From contig VBKY01000104.1 in the NCBI GenBank assembly GCA_005879255.1, positions 1 to 37,388 of the forward strand: a stretch of DNA of 37,388 bases, given 5' to 3'. Of the stretch, positions 1 to 7,764 are shown in pieces. How positions within the stretch are numbered: the first letter of the stretch is position 1; every line of letters begins with the position of its first letter. The position numbers and the translations under genes were made by a program. A model generated the notes under the pieces. That model did no database searches. It had not been told where the DNA came from and was given only the letters and a program-made list of their open reading frames with translations. The stretch comes from Deltaproteobacteria bacterium (GTDB taxonomy: Bacteria; Desulfobacterota_B; Binatia; UBA9968).

Positions 1-1518
1 GACGCGGTCGAAATTGTCCTGCCCTCGGGGAACAAAGAGAATTTCACCGTGGCTTCGAGCCCGCTGATGTTCGCCGACACTTGGCAGACGGGATTTTACA
101 CTTTCCGAAGCGCCAGCCGAGAGGGTCGCTTCGCGATCAATCTTCTCGATGAAACCGAGTCACAAATTCTGCCGAGGGTTAACTTCAACGCAGCTGTTAA
201 GGGCGGACCCGAGTCTACCGGCATCGCTGAAAGCGGATTTTCCCTCTGGCCGGTGCTTCTCGGTATCGTCCTCATTTTGCTCGCGCTCGAGCTTCTCCTT
301 GCTTTTCGACAAGGAATCCCAACGTACCCGATCATGATTCGCGGCGTTGCATTGGCCGCGCTGGTGGTGGCTCTGGTGAATCCGCGAATCTTCAAGTCGA
401 CGAACGCATTGGATGTCATCCTCGGCGTGGATCTGTCGCGTAGCGTCGGCCAAGAAGGGCGCGAGAAGGCGCAGGAGGTTCTCCAAGCCGCCAGGCGGTT
501 TCAAAGATCCGAGACACGCACCGGGTTACTGACTTTTGCTCGCACGCCGGAGTGGGATTCTTTGCCGCGGGAGCAGGTTCCGATGAGCGACTTCAGCGCG
601 CGCTTGGATCGCGACGAGACTGATATCCAGGCGGCGCTCCAAGCAGCGGTCGCGCAGGTCGGCGAAGGCCGCCAGGGGAAAATTCTCCTGATCTCCGACG
701 GCAACGAAAACCGTAACGAAACCGCTCGCGTGATTCCGCTATTGCGCGCGCAAGACGTTTCGGTCTGGACGTTGCCCGTCAGTCTGTCGCGCGGGCGCAA
801 TGAAATCTACCTGAGCGATCTCGTGCTGCCGCGCCAAGTGGATAGCGCCGAGGGATTTGAAATTCGCAGCGCGATCGAAAGTTTGCGCGAGGCGCCGGCG
901 CGCATTCGCTTGCTGCGCGATGGGTCGTTGCATGCTGAGCAGGAAATTCATTTAAAGGCAGGCACCAATCCGGTCATTTTTCATGACAGCCTGAGAGAGC
1001 GCGGCAACCATACCTACGAACTGCTCGTCGAGTCGCCCGACGACACGCTGGCGGAGAACAATTTGTTGCAGGGCGTGGTCGAAGTGAAGGGGCCGCCGCG
1101 GGTACTCTTGCTATCGGCGCAGAAGGAAAGCCAGCGCGTGATCTCCCGCGTCTTGCAAGTGCAGGGCTACGCAGTCGTAGAATCGGCGGCGGACGCTCAT
1201 CCGCTCTCTCTGTCCGAGCTTTCGGCGTACGATCTCTTGGTGCTCGACAACGTTCCCGCCTTTCAACTCACGCACGCCAAGATGGAGACCATCGAGAAAT
1301 ATGTCCGCGACCTGGGTGGCGGCTTGCTCGTGATCGGCGGGTCGCAAAGTTACGGTGCGGGAGGTTATTTTCGCACGCCGCTCGAGCGCATTATTCCCGT
1401 CGATATGCGGCCGCCGGCGCGCATTTCGACAAGTCCGGCAGCATGGGCGCCGGCTCGGAGGGCAGCACCAAGCTCGATCTCGCCAAAGCCGCGGCGATCG
1501 CCGCCGCCGACATTATGA
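1..1518 (+). CDS. VWA/glutamine-amidotransferase-like membrane protein, N-terminal part (5' partial, frameshifted)
   Basis: The frame is open from base 1, so the gene starts outside the window; the GTG at 49 is only an internal in-frame codon. Numbering from that GTG, the first ~45 residues resemble the C-terminal end of BatA-like proteins. Two hydrophobic segments follow (about 66-86 and 96-111), then a VWA domain with the MIDAS motif DLSRS at 128-132. From about residue 350 to 455 comes a Rossmann-like region typical of the glutamine-amidotransferase-like domain found between VWA halves (GPPRVLLLS, GGGLLVIGG). Homology stops near base 1411-1425, and the last ~35 residues up to the stop at 1518 are out-of-frame Ala/Pro/Arg-rich sequence. 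The rest of the protein continues in another frame as the next entry. Such proteins are thought to be surface or periplasmic scaffolds encoded near MoxR/Bat genes; the exact role is unknown. Confidence 0.8.
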   Translation, partial: DAVEIVLPSGNKENFTVASSPLMFADTWQTGFYTFRSASREGRFAINLLDETESQILPRVNFNAAVKGGPESTGIAESGFSLWPVLLGIVLILLALELLLAFRQGIPTYPIMIRGVALAALVVALVNPRIFKSTNALDVILGVDLSRSVGQEGREKAQEVLQAARRFQRSETRTGLLTFARTPEWDSLPREQVPMSDFSARLDRDETDIQAALQAAVAQVGEGRQGKILLISDGNENRNETARVIPLLRAQDVSVWTLPVSLSRGRNEIYLSDLVLPRQVDSAEGFEIRSAIESLREAPARIRLLRDGSLHAEQEIHLKAGTNPVIFHDSLRERGNHTYELLVESPDDTLAENNLLQGVVEVKGPPRVLLLSAQKESQRVISRVLQVQGYAVVESAADAHPLSLSELSAYDLLVLDNVPAFQLTHAKMETIEKYVRDLGGGLLVIGGSQSYGAGGYFRTPLERIIPVDMRPPARISTSPAAWAPARRAAPSSISPKPRRSPPPTL

Positions 1519-2771
1519 ATCCGACGGACCAGGGCGGCGTCCTCGCTTTCGATGCCAATTGGGATTGGGCTTTGCCTTTTCGCCAAGTCGGCAAAGGCGA
1601 GTGGATATCCGAACGGCTCGCCGGACTTCAATCCGATGGCGGCACCGACCTCTACAAGGCGATGGTCGAAGCGTACCGTGTGATCGCCACCAAGCAAGCA
1701 GCGATCAAGCATGTCATCGTGCTCTCCGATGGACTTACCGACAAGGCGGACTTTCAGACACTCGTGACCCGGATGGCGCATGAGGGTATCACGGTTTCGA
1801 CGGTTTCCGTCGGCAATGATGCTGACGTTCAGCTGATGGCGGACATCGCCAAAAATGGCAAAGGGCGAGGCTACGTTGCTCTTGATCCGCAGACGATTCC
1901 GCAAATATTTACCACCGAAACGCTGCTGATTTCGCGTGATCTGCTCATTGAAAAACCGGTCACACCCACGATTGTGACACCGACCGGGCCGTTGAAAGGT
2001 ATCTCGCAGAATAGTTTGCCGGCGCTCCGCGGATATGTGCTTACGTACCCCAAGCCCAGAGCGGAATTGCTCATGCGCGCCGACAAGGATCCGCTGCTGG
2101 TGTCGTGGCGGTATGGTCTTGGGCAGGTGTTGGCGTTCACTTCGGACCTGAGCGGGCGTTGGGGCAAAGACTGGGTGGCGTGGCGGGGCTTTCCCCAGTG
2201 GGCGAGCCAGCTTGCCCGCGATACCATGCGCAAGATTCTCGAAACTCGGATGCGCACGGATTTTCAAGCTGACAGTGAATCGATCAGAGTCGTCACGGAT
2301 CTGGTGTCCCGTGAGGGCAAGTTCTTAAATCACTTGAGGCTTAAGGCTAATATCACCGCCCCCAATCGCACCAGCCAACAACAAATTTTTCAGCAAACGG
2401 CGCCTGGCCGCTACGAAGGGAGGTTTACGCCGTCACAGCGCGGTGTTCACTTCGTCACCCTTTTCGCAGAAGGCAAAGCGGGTGAAGCGCCGTTGCCGGT
2501 CGCGACCGTTCCCTATATCGCGCCTTACCCGAAAGAATACCGCCAGTTGAAACCGAACCTCGCTTTGCTCAGCCGTTTGGCTGAGGACACGGGCGGGGAA
2601 ATGCTCGATCCGGCAAACTTTGGCGAGGGTCTCAGACGTCTCTACACGCCGACGCCAGGCAAAAGTCGCCAGGGCCAGGAAACCTGGTGGCCGCTGGCGG
2701 GTGCGGGACTGTTTTTGTTTCTTGCGGATCTCGTCTTGAGAAGTTGGCCAACGCGTAAGGTTTCAATCTGA
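1443..2771 (+). CDS. VWA membrane protein, C-terminal part of the same broken gene
   Basis: This is the C-terminal half of the gene at the left edge, in a different frame. The second VWA MIDAS motif (FDKSGSM) is encoded at 1425-1445, just before the ATG at 1443, so the ATG is not the native start. The usual hydrophobic strand ahead of the MIDAS Asp is missing. The VWA domain continues with a Thr/Asp metal-ligand region (SDGGTDLY) and a VIVLSDGLTD strand. It is followed by a beta-rich region, the LLVSWRYGLGQVLAFTSD motif common in this family, and a C-terminal transmembrane helix near residues 415-435 ending in a short basic tail. The protein as encoded cannot contain both halves without frame correction. 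The family is clear; the function is inferred only broadly as a membrane-anchored, metal-dependent adhesion or assembly protein. Confidence 0.8.
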   Translation: MGAGSEGSTKLDLAKAAAIAAADIMNPTDQGGVLAFDANWDWALPFRQVGKGEWISERLAGLQSDGGTDLYKAMVEAYRVIATKQAAIKHVIVLSDGLTDKADFQTLVTRMAHEGITVSTVSVGNDADVQLMADIAKNGKGRGYVALDPQTIPQIFTTETLLISRDLLIEKPVTPTIVTPTGPLKGISQNSLPALRGYVLTYPKPRAELLMRADKDPLLVSWRYGLGQVLAFTSDLSGRWGKDWVAWRGFPQWASQLARDTMRKILETRMRTDFQADSESIRVVTDLVSREGKFLNHLRLKANITAPNRTSQQQIFQQTAPGRYEGRFTPSQRGVHFVTLFAEGKAGEAPLPVATVPYIAPYPKEYRQLKPNLALLSRLAEDTGGEMLDPANFGEGLRRLYTPTPGKSRQGQETWWPLAGAGLFLFLADLVLRSWPTRKVSI

Positions 2772-2855
2772 CCCCCGTTGCCTGCCTGTCGCTTCATCAG
2801 GTAAAGTCGATAAGATTATTCAGCGAATTGTCGAACTCTGTCGGAGGCTGTATCT

Positions 2856-3866
2856 GTGAAAACGTCCATTCTGACTTTGTCGTCGTATCTATTGTTGTCG
2901 ATTCTGCTTGGTCACTCACCTGCGTATGCGCAAAAACTTCAGCAGGTGCGTGTGGCGCTTTCTACGCCGACGCCGCACATGGCGCCGCTTTACGTCGCCA
3001 GGGATAAAAAGCTTTTCGAGAAATATGGTCTTGATGTCCAGCTGATCTTGGTCAACAGCGGGTCGCTGGTCGCGCAGATGTTTGCCGCCGGCGAACTGCA
3101 AATGACTGCCAATGCGCCGGCGTCGCTGGTCAACTTGGCGGCTTCCGGCGAAAAGATGAGCTTCTTTCTCGGCTTGAGTAACACATCTCCATTCACGGTG
3201 GTCACGCAACCCAACATCCGCCGAGCTGAGGATCTCAAGGGCAAAAGAATCGGCACCGCGCGGTTCGGCGGCTCGTCGCACATTTCAGCGCTGATCGCGT
3301 TGGAGCATTTGGGTCTCGATCTGAAACGCGACAAGATCGTTCTGGTTCAAACCGGCGTCGACCCGGACCGCATGGCGGCCTTGGAAGCAAAAGCCATTGA
3401 CGCGGGCATGCTGCAACGGGTCGCGACCAAGGTCATGATCGGCAAAGGCTATCACCCGTTGCTCAACATGCTCCAGTCCAAAATCCCGTACCAGAATACC
3501 GGCCTTACGATCAAGAAAGACTACGCCGCGGCGCATCCTAAGGTGATCGATGGTTTTACCCGCGCGACGATCGAAGCGTATGGCTACATCTTCAAGAAAG
3601 AGAATAAGCAAGCCGTGAAAGAAGTTCTCGCCCGCAATCTCCGGTTGCCCAATTTGGACGCCGCCGAGGATTTTTACCTCGAGGCCCAGGAAGAGCTCGA
3701 CCGCAAGCCGTACCCGACGCTCGACGGCTTCAAGGTCGTCATCAAATACGTCGCCGAGCAAAACCCCAAAGCCGCCGCCGTGAAAGTCGAAGAGATCGTC
3801 GACAACAGCTGGCTCAAAAAACTCGATAGCGAAGGATTCTTTGAGAAGGTGTATGGGGGTAAGTGA
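2856..3866 (+). CDS. ABC transporter substrate-binding protein, NitT/TauT (SsuA/THI5-like) family
   Basis: This is a 336-residue periplasmic solute-binding protein. A signal peptide (basic MKTS start, hydrophobic core, cleavage near AYAQ) is followed by the family's first strand and phrase (VRVALSTPTPHMAPLYVARDKK). Next come the FEKYGLDV segment and the EDLKGKRIGTARFGG hinge typical of NMT1/THI5-like domains. Start is GTG 2856, with a GGAGG box at 2843-2847 eight bases upstream. No permease or ATPase gene lies next to it, so it is an orphan binding protein. The ligand cannot be read from the sequence; family members bind nitrate, sulfonates, pyrimidine precursors or aromatic acids. It follows the VWA gene by 84 bases on the same strand. 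Confidence 0.9.
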   Translation: MKTSILTLSSYLLLSILLGHSPAYAQKLQQVRVALSTPTPHMAPLYVARDKKLFEKYGLDVQLILVNSGSLVAQMFAAGELQMTANAPASLVNLAASGEKMSFFLGLSNTSPFTVVTQPNIRRAEDLKGKRIGTARFGGSSHISALIALEHLGLDLKRDKIVLVQTGVDPDRMAALEAKAIDAGMLQRVATKVMIGKGYHPLLNMLQSKIPYQNTGLTIKKDYAAAHPKVIDGFTRATIEAYGYIFKKENKQAVKEVLARNLRLPNLDAAEDFYLEAQEELDRKPYPTLDGFKVVIKYVAEQNPKAAAVKVEEIVDNSWLKKLDSEGFFEKVYGGK

Positions 3867-4066
3867 AAAACGCTTGGCAATGATTTACAGCGCGACAGAT
3901 TATTTCGTGGTCTAGTCGAATCGTGTTTGGCTGAAGTGACTCAATAGACTCCGCGCCACTTGGTACTCCGGTATCTCACCGCCGTGAACAGCAATCGACC
4001 GACGTACGTCCTTTTCGGTTTCGCTTCTGTGCTGGAAGGAAAAATTTCGCAAACAAAAATTTTTTT

Positions 4067-4270
4067 ATGTACATAATCCCGTTCACTTGTGCTATATGTC
4101 ATCGTCAATTTGGTGAGCTTCACGGCGGGAAGTGTGCGCGGTGCGGTAAGGTCGTTTGCAGATGGCACTTCCTCAAAGGATGGCTGAAAGGGCAGAGCCG
4201 GATTTGTTCAAAATGTTTACACTCTGCAGATGAAGTCAGATCGGATCCCAAACGTTTAGATAAAGATTAA
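4067..4270 (+). CDS. small AN1/FYVE-like zinc-finger protein
   Basis: This 67-residue protein has eight regularly spaced potential zinc ligands: C8-x2-C11, C23-x2-C26, C31-x2-H34 and C47-x2-C50. The spacing C-x2-C-x11-C-x2-C-x4-C-x2-H resembles AN1-type fingers, and the CARCGKVVCRWH core also recalls FYVE/RING cross-brace fingers, so two zinc sites are expected. The C-terminal ~17 residues are charged (RSDPKRLDKD). No good Shine-Dalgarno box is seen before the ATG, only an A/T run. I recognise no specific family. The local DNA is more AT-rich than the neighbouring genes. The cysteine pattern is the main evidence that this short frame is real. Confidence 0.6.
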   Translation: MYIIPFTCAICHRQFGELHGGKCARCGKVVCRWHFLKGWLKGQSRICSKCLHSADEVRSDPKRLDKD

Positions 4271-4962
4271 TTTCAATTGAGTCGTTTGGCGAAATTCTTT
4301 CGACGATTCAACTTCGGGTTTTCACTCCTACCAAAGTTTTTGGCATCCCATTCTCTTTTTCAGTTTCTCGGTCTTCCATTTTTTCCGATAGTTTTATGGC
4401 GGAACTCAATCGTTCCGCGACACCAACTTATTCGGCCATGATTTTCAGCGTCTCACGGCAACAGACGGTAAAAGGCGAATGGCCTGAGCGCTTGGCCGAA
4501 TAATCGCGCCCGGTTGCAGCGATGTGTTTTGCACCTGCGAGGGGTCGAATTGGTTAATTGACTTGTAAGTAAAAACATTGCCGGCACATTGGACAATTTC
4601 CGGGACAAACTGACAATGACTGACAGCATTGCTGCCTGGTTTTTTGGCAGCGTTGATAAAATTGGCACTTCGGACGACCAGTAATCGGGCGTAAAATTGC
4701 CCTTTGGGAATCGCGCAAAATATAAAAACACCTTTATTTTCAATAACTTTTAACCTTGAAGGCCCTGATTGCCATAACCTCAGTGGAGACCAGAATTTCG
4801 GGCCTCGATCACATCCAATGACCTTGGTCTTAGGCTTGCATTCTTTTCCTCTCAGCGGGCGTCTAAAGTGATAGGAGGACGCGGTTGTTAAGCAGGGACG
4901 TGAAAGTCGATTGGTACTGTTTCGAATTGAGAACGATTGATTCGCAACGGGAAGGAGAAGAG
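4271..4962 (+). other. AT-rich gene-free island
   Basis: About 690 bases contain no convincing gene. Visible elements are a small hairpin with arms GCGGAAC/GTTCCGC near 4400, another with arms GCTGCC/GGCAGC and a T-rich loop near 4631-4652, and a cluster of GACAA repeats (listed separately). An AGGAGG box at 4873-4878 precedes a TTG at 4885 that opens the following small ORF further upstream. Minus-strand frames here lack recognisable domains. The low GC and repeats could mark the remains of a mobile element, but no transposase is recognisable. Confidence 0.5.
4591..4626 (+). repeat. cluster of four GACAA-type short repeats
   Basis: Four near-identical hexamers lie close together: GGACAA at 4591, GGACAA at 4603, TGACAA at 4611 and TGACAG at 4621. 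The last two sit within a 7-base direct repeat ACTGACA spaced by ATG (4609-4625). The spacing is 8-12 bases, close to one helical turn. Protein binding or a worn insertion-sequence end are both possible; neither is shown. Confidence 0.45.
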
Positions 4963-5157
4963 ATGAGACCGGGAGATTTATTGAAAACCAGCAAACCTAT
5001 TCGGTCGCAGAAAACCGGCGTTGTGTTGCCGCGCGAAGGCACCTTCGTTCGTGCGATAGAAAATATGGGACGCCAACTGATTCTGGTAAATTTTGGCGCC
5101 GCGGGAGATGAATATCTCTTCCCCGAAGAGATACTGCTCGAGCCCGCCCGTTCGTAA
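4963..5157 (+). CDS. small conserved-looking hypothetical protein, possible SH3-like beta barrel
   Basis: This 64-residue protein opens MRPGDLLKTSKPIRS and has alternating hydrophobic strands (GVVLPREGTFVRAIENMG, LILVNFGAAGDEYLFPEEI). This is the pattern of a small beta-barrel such as KOW/SH3-like folds; I do not recognise a named family. The ATG at 4963 has AAGGAG at 4952-4957 with five bases between. An alternative TTG start at 4885 has a perfect AGGAGG six bases upstream and would add 26 residues of less regular sequence, giving 90 residues. I prefer the ATG because the extra residues do not continue the strand pattern. Function is unknown. Confidence 0.55.
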   Translation: MRPGDLLKTSKPIRSQKTGVVLPREGTFVRAIENMGRQLILVNFGAAGDEYLFPEEILLEPARS

Positions 5158-5317
5158 GAAATAGACCCAGACCTTTTCGCAAGGTCATTGTCTACGCCCG
5201 CATGCGACGCACGACGTCGCAACCCCAATCTTTTCCCTAAGCTAACCTTCCTCCCTTGGCTTCCCCGAGCGGGATTTGATAATAGAGAAAGTAGTCCCTC
5301 ATCGGAGAGGTGTTTGT

Positions 5318-5662
5318 ATGAGCGAGCGGGTGATCAAAGGGTACCACGCCCATATCTATTATGATCCGGCAAAAACGCGGGACGCGGCGGCGCGGGTGCG
5401 CGAAGGGCTGGCTAGTTTCAACGTACAGCTCGGTCGCTGGCACGACAAGCCAGTTGGTCCTCATCTCGACGCGATGTATCAGGCGGTTTTCGCCCCGGAA
5501 GAGTTTGGCAAGATTGTGCCCTGGCTAATGCTCCACCGCGAAGGCTTATCGGTGCTCGTGCATCCGTCGACCGGAGATGGCTACGGAGATCACCTCCAAC
5601 GCTCTCTTTGGCTCGGCGAACGGCTCAAGTTGAACGAGCAAGCGCTGCGGCGCGCCGATTAG
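5318..5662 (+). CDS. DOPA 4,5-dioxygenase family protein
   Basis: This 114-residue protein matches the short DOPA 4,5-dioxygenase-like family. An N-terminal GYHAHIYYD strand provides His10 and His12. It is followed by a conserved PVGPHLDAMY segment (His49) and the signature HREGLSVLVHPSTGD with His73 and His82, then DH near residue 91. Plant and fungal relatives open the ring of DOPA; the substrate of bacterial members is generally unproven. The ATG at 5318 is chosen because GGAGAGG (5304-5310) lies seven bases upstream; a TTG at 5276 would add 14 unlikely residues. The next gene begins 12 bases downstream on the same strand, so the two may be cotranscribed. Confidence 0.85.
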   Translation: MSERVIKGYHAHIYYDPAKTRDAAARVREGLASFNVQLGRWHDKPVGPHLDAMYQAVFAPEEFGKIVPWLMLHREGLSVLVHPSTGDGYGDHLQRSLWLGERLKLNEQALRRAD

Positions 5663-5674
5663 CGGAAGCATGCC

Positions 5675-6040
5675 ATGAAGCGGATCCATAGCGCGAAAGA
5701 TCCTTTGATGATCGGTCATTTGAAGAACGTTATGGCCACGTTCGGAATCAAATGTGTCGCCAAGAAACTGGACCTTATCAGCGCGGCGGGTGAGCTGCCG
5801 CCGATCGAGTGCTGGCCGGAGCTTTGGGTCGTCGATGATGACAAGGTTGTGAAGGCCAAGCGGATCCTCAAAAAGACATTGGCGCCATTAGCATCCGTCA
5901 AAAGGTCCTGGACGTGCAATGGCTGCGGCGAAAACATCGAAGGCCAATTCTCCGAGTGTTGGAACTGCGGACATGACCGCTTCGGCGCGAAGCCGGGTCG
6001 CGGGCTGAGATCAGTTGCCACTTCCTCCGGCAAGCGCTAA
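5675..6040 (+). CDS. DUF2007-domain protein with C-terminal zinc ribbon
   Basis: This 121-residue protein begins with a DUF2007 (putative signal-transducing) domain, residues about 1-70. The opening MKRIHSAKDPLMIGHLKNVM, the central Cys-containing strand and the GELPPIECWPELWVVDD signature are typical. It continues into a zinc ribbon with C81-x2-C84 and C95-x2-C98 (CNGCGE, CWNCGH) and a basic tail. DUF2007 resembles a PII-like/ACT-like fold; its ligand is unknown. It follows the DOPA-dioxygenase-like gene by 12 bases, so an operon is likely. The ATG at 5675 is preceded by only a weak GGAAG box. Confidence 0.85.
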   Translation: MKRIHSAKDPLMIGHLKNVMATFGIKCVAKKLDLISAAGELPPIECWPELWVVDDDKVVKAKRILKKTLAPLASVKRSWTCNGCGENIEGQFSECWNCGHDRFGAKPGRGLRSVATSSGKR

Positions 6041-6115
6041 TCCCGCCGACTTCCGTCAACGCTCTCGTCCATCCGACCGCTTCACAGATTACATTCCGTC
6101 AAGAAGGAGCAATTC

Positions 6116-7057
6116 ATGGAGTATCGCCAACTGGGCCGTTCCGGGGTACGTGTATCGGTCGTCGGATTAGGTGCCAACCGTTTTGGTTCCGAGGACGTAC
6201 CGCAGGCCGAAGTGACTCGAATGCTCGACGCTGCACTCGAGGCTGGCATCAACTTCATCGATACTGCGAATAACTACAGCGACGGCCGTTCCGAGGAAAC
6301 CTTGGGCCATGCGCTCAAAGGTCGAATGGACAAAATCGTCATGGCGACCAAATTTTCATTTCCGAGAAAAACTAGCGCGAATAGCTGGGGTGCGTCGCGG
6401 TATCATATGATGCAGGCGGTGGAGAAAAGTTTGAGCCGGCTGCAGACCGATCACATTGATCTGTATTACTGTCACAGGTGGGATGACACGACGCCCATCG
6501 AAGAGACTCTACGCGGTTTGGATGATCTCATTCGCGCCGGCAAAGTCTGCTACATCGGCGCCTCGGCGTATGCCTCATGGCAGTTGGCGCACGCCAACTT
6601 GTTGGCCGAGGTCAAGGGATGGACACCGTTTGTGGCACTTCAATCCGAATATAATATGCTGAAGCGTGGCGTTGAACGCGAAGTGCTGCCGTACTGCCGG
6701 GCCCACAAGGCCGGCTTCGTTCCATATTATCCTTTGGCGGGAGGATTTCTGACGGGGAAATACGAGAGCGGGAAACCGCCGCCGCCGGGTTCGCGCGGCG
6801 AATCGGTGACAAACGTTAAGGAGCTGATGACCGAACGGAATTATCGTCTGGTTACGAAACTCAGCGCGTGGGCGAAGGATCACGGGCGCGGGGTGAACGA
6901 ATTGGCGCAGGCTTGGCTATTGGCGCAACCACAGGTTTGCTCGGTGATCACCGGAGTAAAAACGCTCGAACATGTGACCAGCAATGTGAAAGCAGCGGAT
7001 TGGAACCTAACCGCCGATGATCTCCAAGAGATCGATATGATTGTAAGGCAGAATTAA
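6116..7057 (+). CDS. aldo/keto reductase
   Basis: This 313-residue TIM-barrel NAD(P)H-dependent oxidoreductase carries the complete aldo/keto reductase tetrad: Asp49 and Tyr54 (FIDTANNY), Lys79 (MATK) and His120 (YYCH). The N-terminal hairpin MEYRQLGRSGVRVSVVGLG and the C-terminal NADP-binding region (SVITGVKTLEHV) are both present. It most resembles the YghZ/Tas-like group that reduces aldehydes and ketones; the substrate is unknown. AAGGAG lies just upstream of the ATG. It stands alone between the small-protein cluster and a convergent peptidase gene. Confidence 0.92.
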   Translation: MEYRQLGRSGVRVSVVGLGANRFGSEDVPQAEVTRMLDAALEAGINFIDTANNYSDGRSEETLGHALKGRMDKIVMATKFSFPRKTSANSWGASRYHMMQAVEKSLSRLQTDHIDLYYCHRWDDTTPIEETLRGLDDLIRAGKVCYIGASAYASWQLAHANLLAEVKGWTPFVALQSEYNMLKRGVEREVLPYCRAHKAGFVPYYPLAGGFLTGKYESGKPPPPGSRGESVTNVKELMTERNYRLVTKLSAWAKDHGRGVNELAQAWLLAQPQVCSVITGVKTLEHVTSNVKAADWNLTADDLQEIDMIVRQN

Positions 7058-7106
7058 GCGCAAAGAATGCAAAGGTCGCAAGACTCCCCTGTGGTTCCCG
7101 AATTTC

Positions 7107-7697
7107 CTAGATCACGAAAGGTAGCGTCAGCTGCGCAGCGCTCTTTTTTGGACGCAGCGTCTCCTTCGGCAGCTTGGCGAGCTCATGCTCCAACCAACGA
7201 ATATAGAGCCGATGAGTGTGGCGTTTTTCGATGGCAGAGTCGCATAGCTCGCGTACTCGGTCGGCGTAGTGTGGCCATTGCTCACGGAGGATGCGCGGCA
7301 TTTTAAGATATGTCGGCGCGTCATCGCAGAACAACGGATCACGCGCCAGCGTCCAAATATCGCATTGCTTTTCACCGGAAGGAATCTTTTCTGGATCGGC
7401 GGAACGGGATTTCGTTCGGTCGCCATGGGCCAAACCCTGAATCAAGTGCGTCAGTTCATGTCCGATGGTCTGATAAGTCAGTTTGCGTACTTTGAGCCGA
7501 ATGATCAGCCGCGAAATGATTCCCTTATGGTAGACCACGGTGGCGCTGCCCAAATGTTTGCGCGTATAACCGACGGTAATGGTGGCGCCTGTCAATTCTG
7601 GAAACAATTGCAGTGATCGCTCGATCATCTCGTGGGCACGGCGAGTGAGCCGCTGTTTCATCAGGGGGGTGAGTCTGATGGGCATGATGAAGCGCAA
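7107..7697 (-). CDS. SprT-like zinc metallopeptidase, HExxH
   Basis: This 196-residue protein has a clear zinc-protease motif H80-E81-x2-H84 (IGHELTHLIQG) after a beta-strand region with VGYTRK and IIRLKV, an arrangement like SprT/WSS1-type or M48-like small peptidases. A third metal ligand probably lies downstream around the GEKQCDIWTLARDPLFCD segment, which contains two cysteines. The C-terminal third is basic, and no signal peptide is present, so it is probably cytoplasmic. A second ATG four codons in (7685) is an alternative start. The gene is divergent from era, sharing a ~60-base intergenic region with the era promoter. Confidence 0.75.
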   Translation of the reverse strand: MRFIMPIRLTPLMKQRLTRRAHEMIERSLQLFPELTGATITVGYTRKHLGSATVVYHKGIISRLIIRLKVRKLTYQTIGHELTHLIQGLAHGDRTKSRSADPEKIPSGEKQCDIWTLARDPLFCDDAPTYLKMPRILREQWPHYADRVRELCDSAIEKRHTHRLYIRWLEHELAKLPKETLRPKKSAAQLTLPFVI

Positions 7698-7712
7698 TTT
7701 AGATAAGCCGCC

Positions 7713-7740
7713 TTGAACGAGGACCCGAGAGTGTCATAAT
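7713..7740 (+). promoter_or_regulatory. probable sigma-70 promoter for era
   Basis: TTGAAC (7713-7718) and CATAAT (7735-7740, five of six consensus bases) are separated by 16 bases. Transcription would start near 7747, just ahead of the GTG at 7756 and ATG at 7765 of era, leaving a very short leader. Confidence 0.45.
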
Positions 7741-7764
7741 ACAGCGGCATTTGCTGTGAGACTT

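Noticed and set aside
4453..4743. Minus-strand 96-residue ORF in the AT-rich island
   Set aside because: It has no recognisable domain, no ribosome-binding site and reads through the GACAA repeats and a hairpin. A worn mobile-element origin is possible but not supported enough to call.
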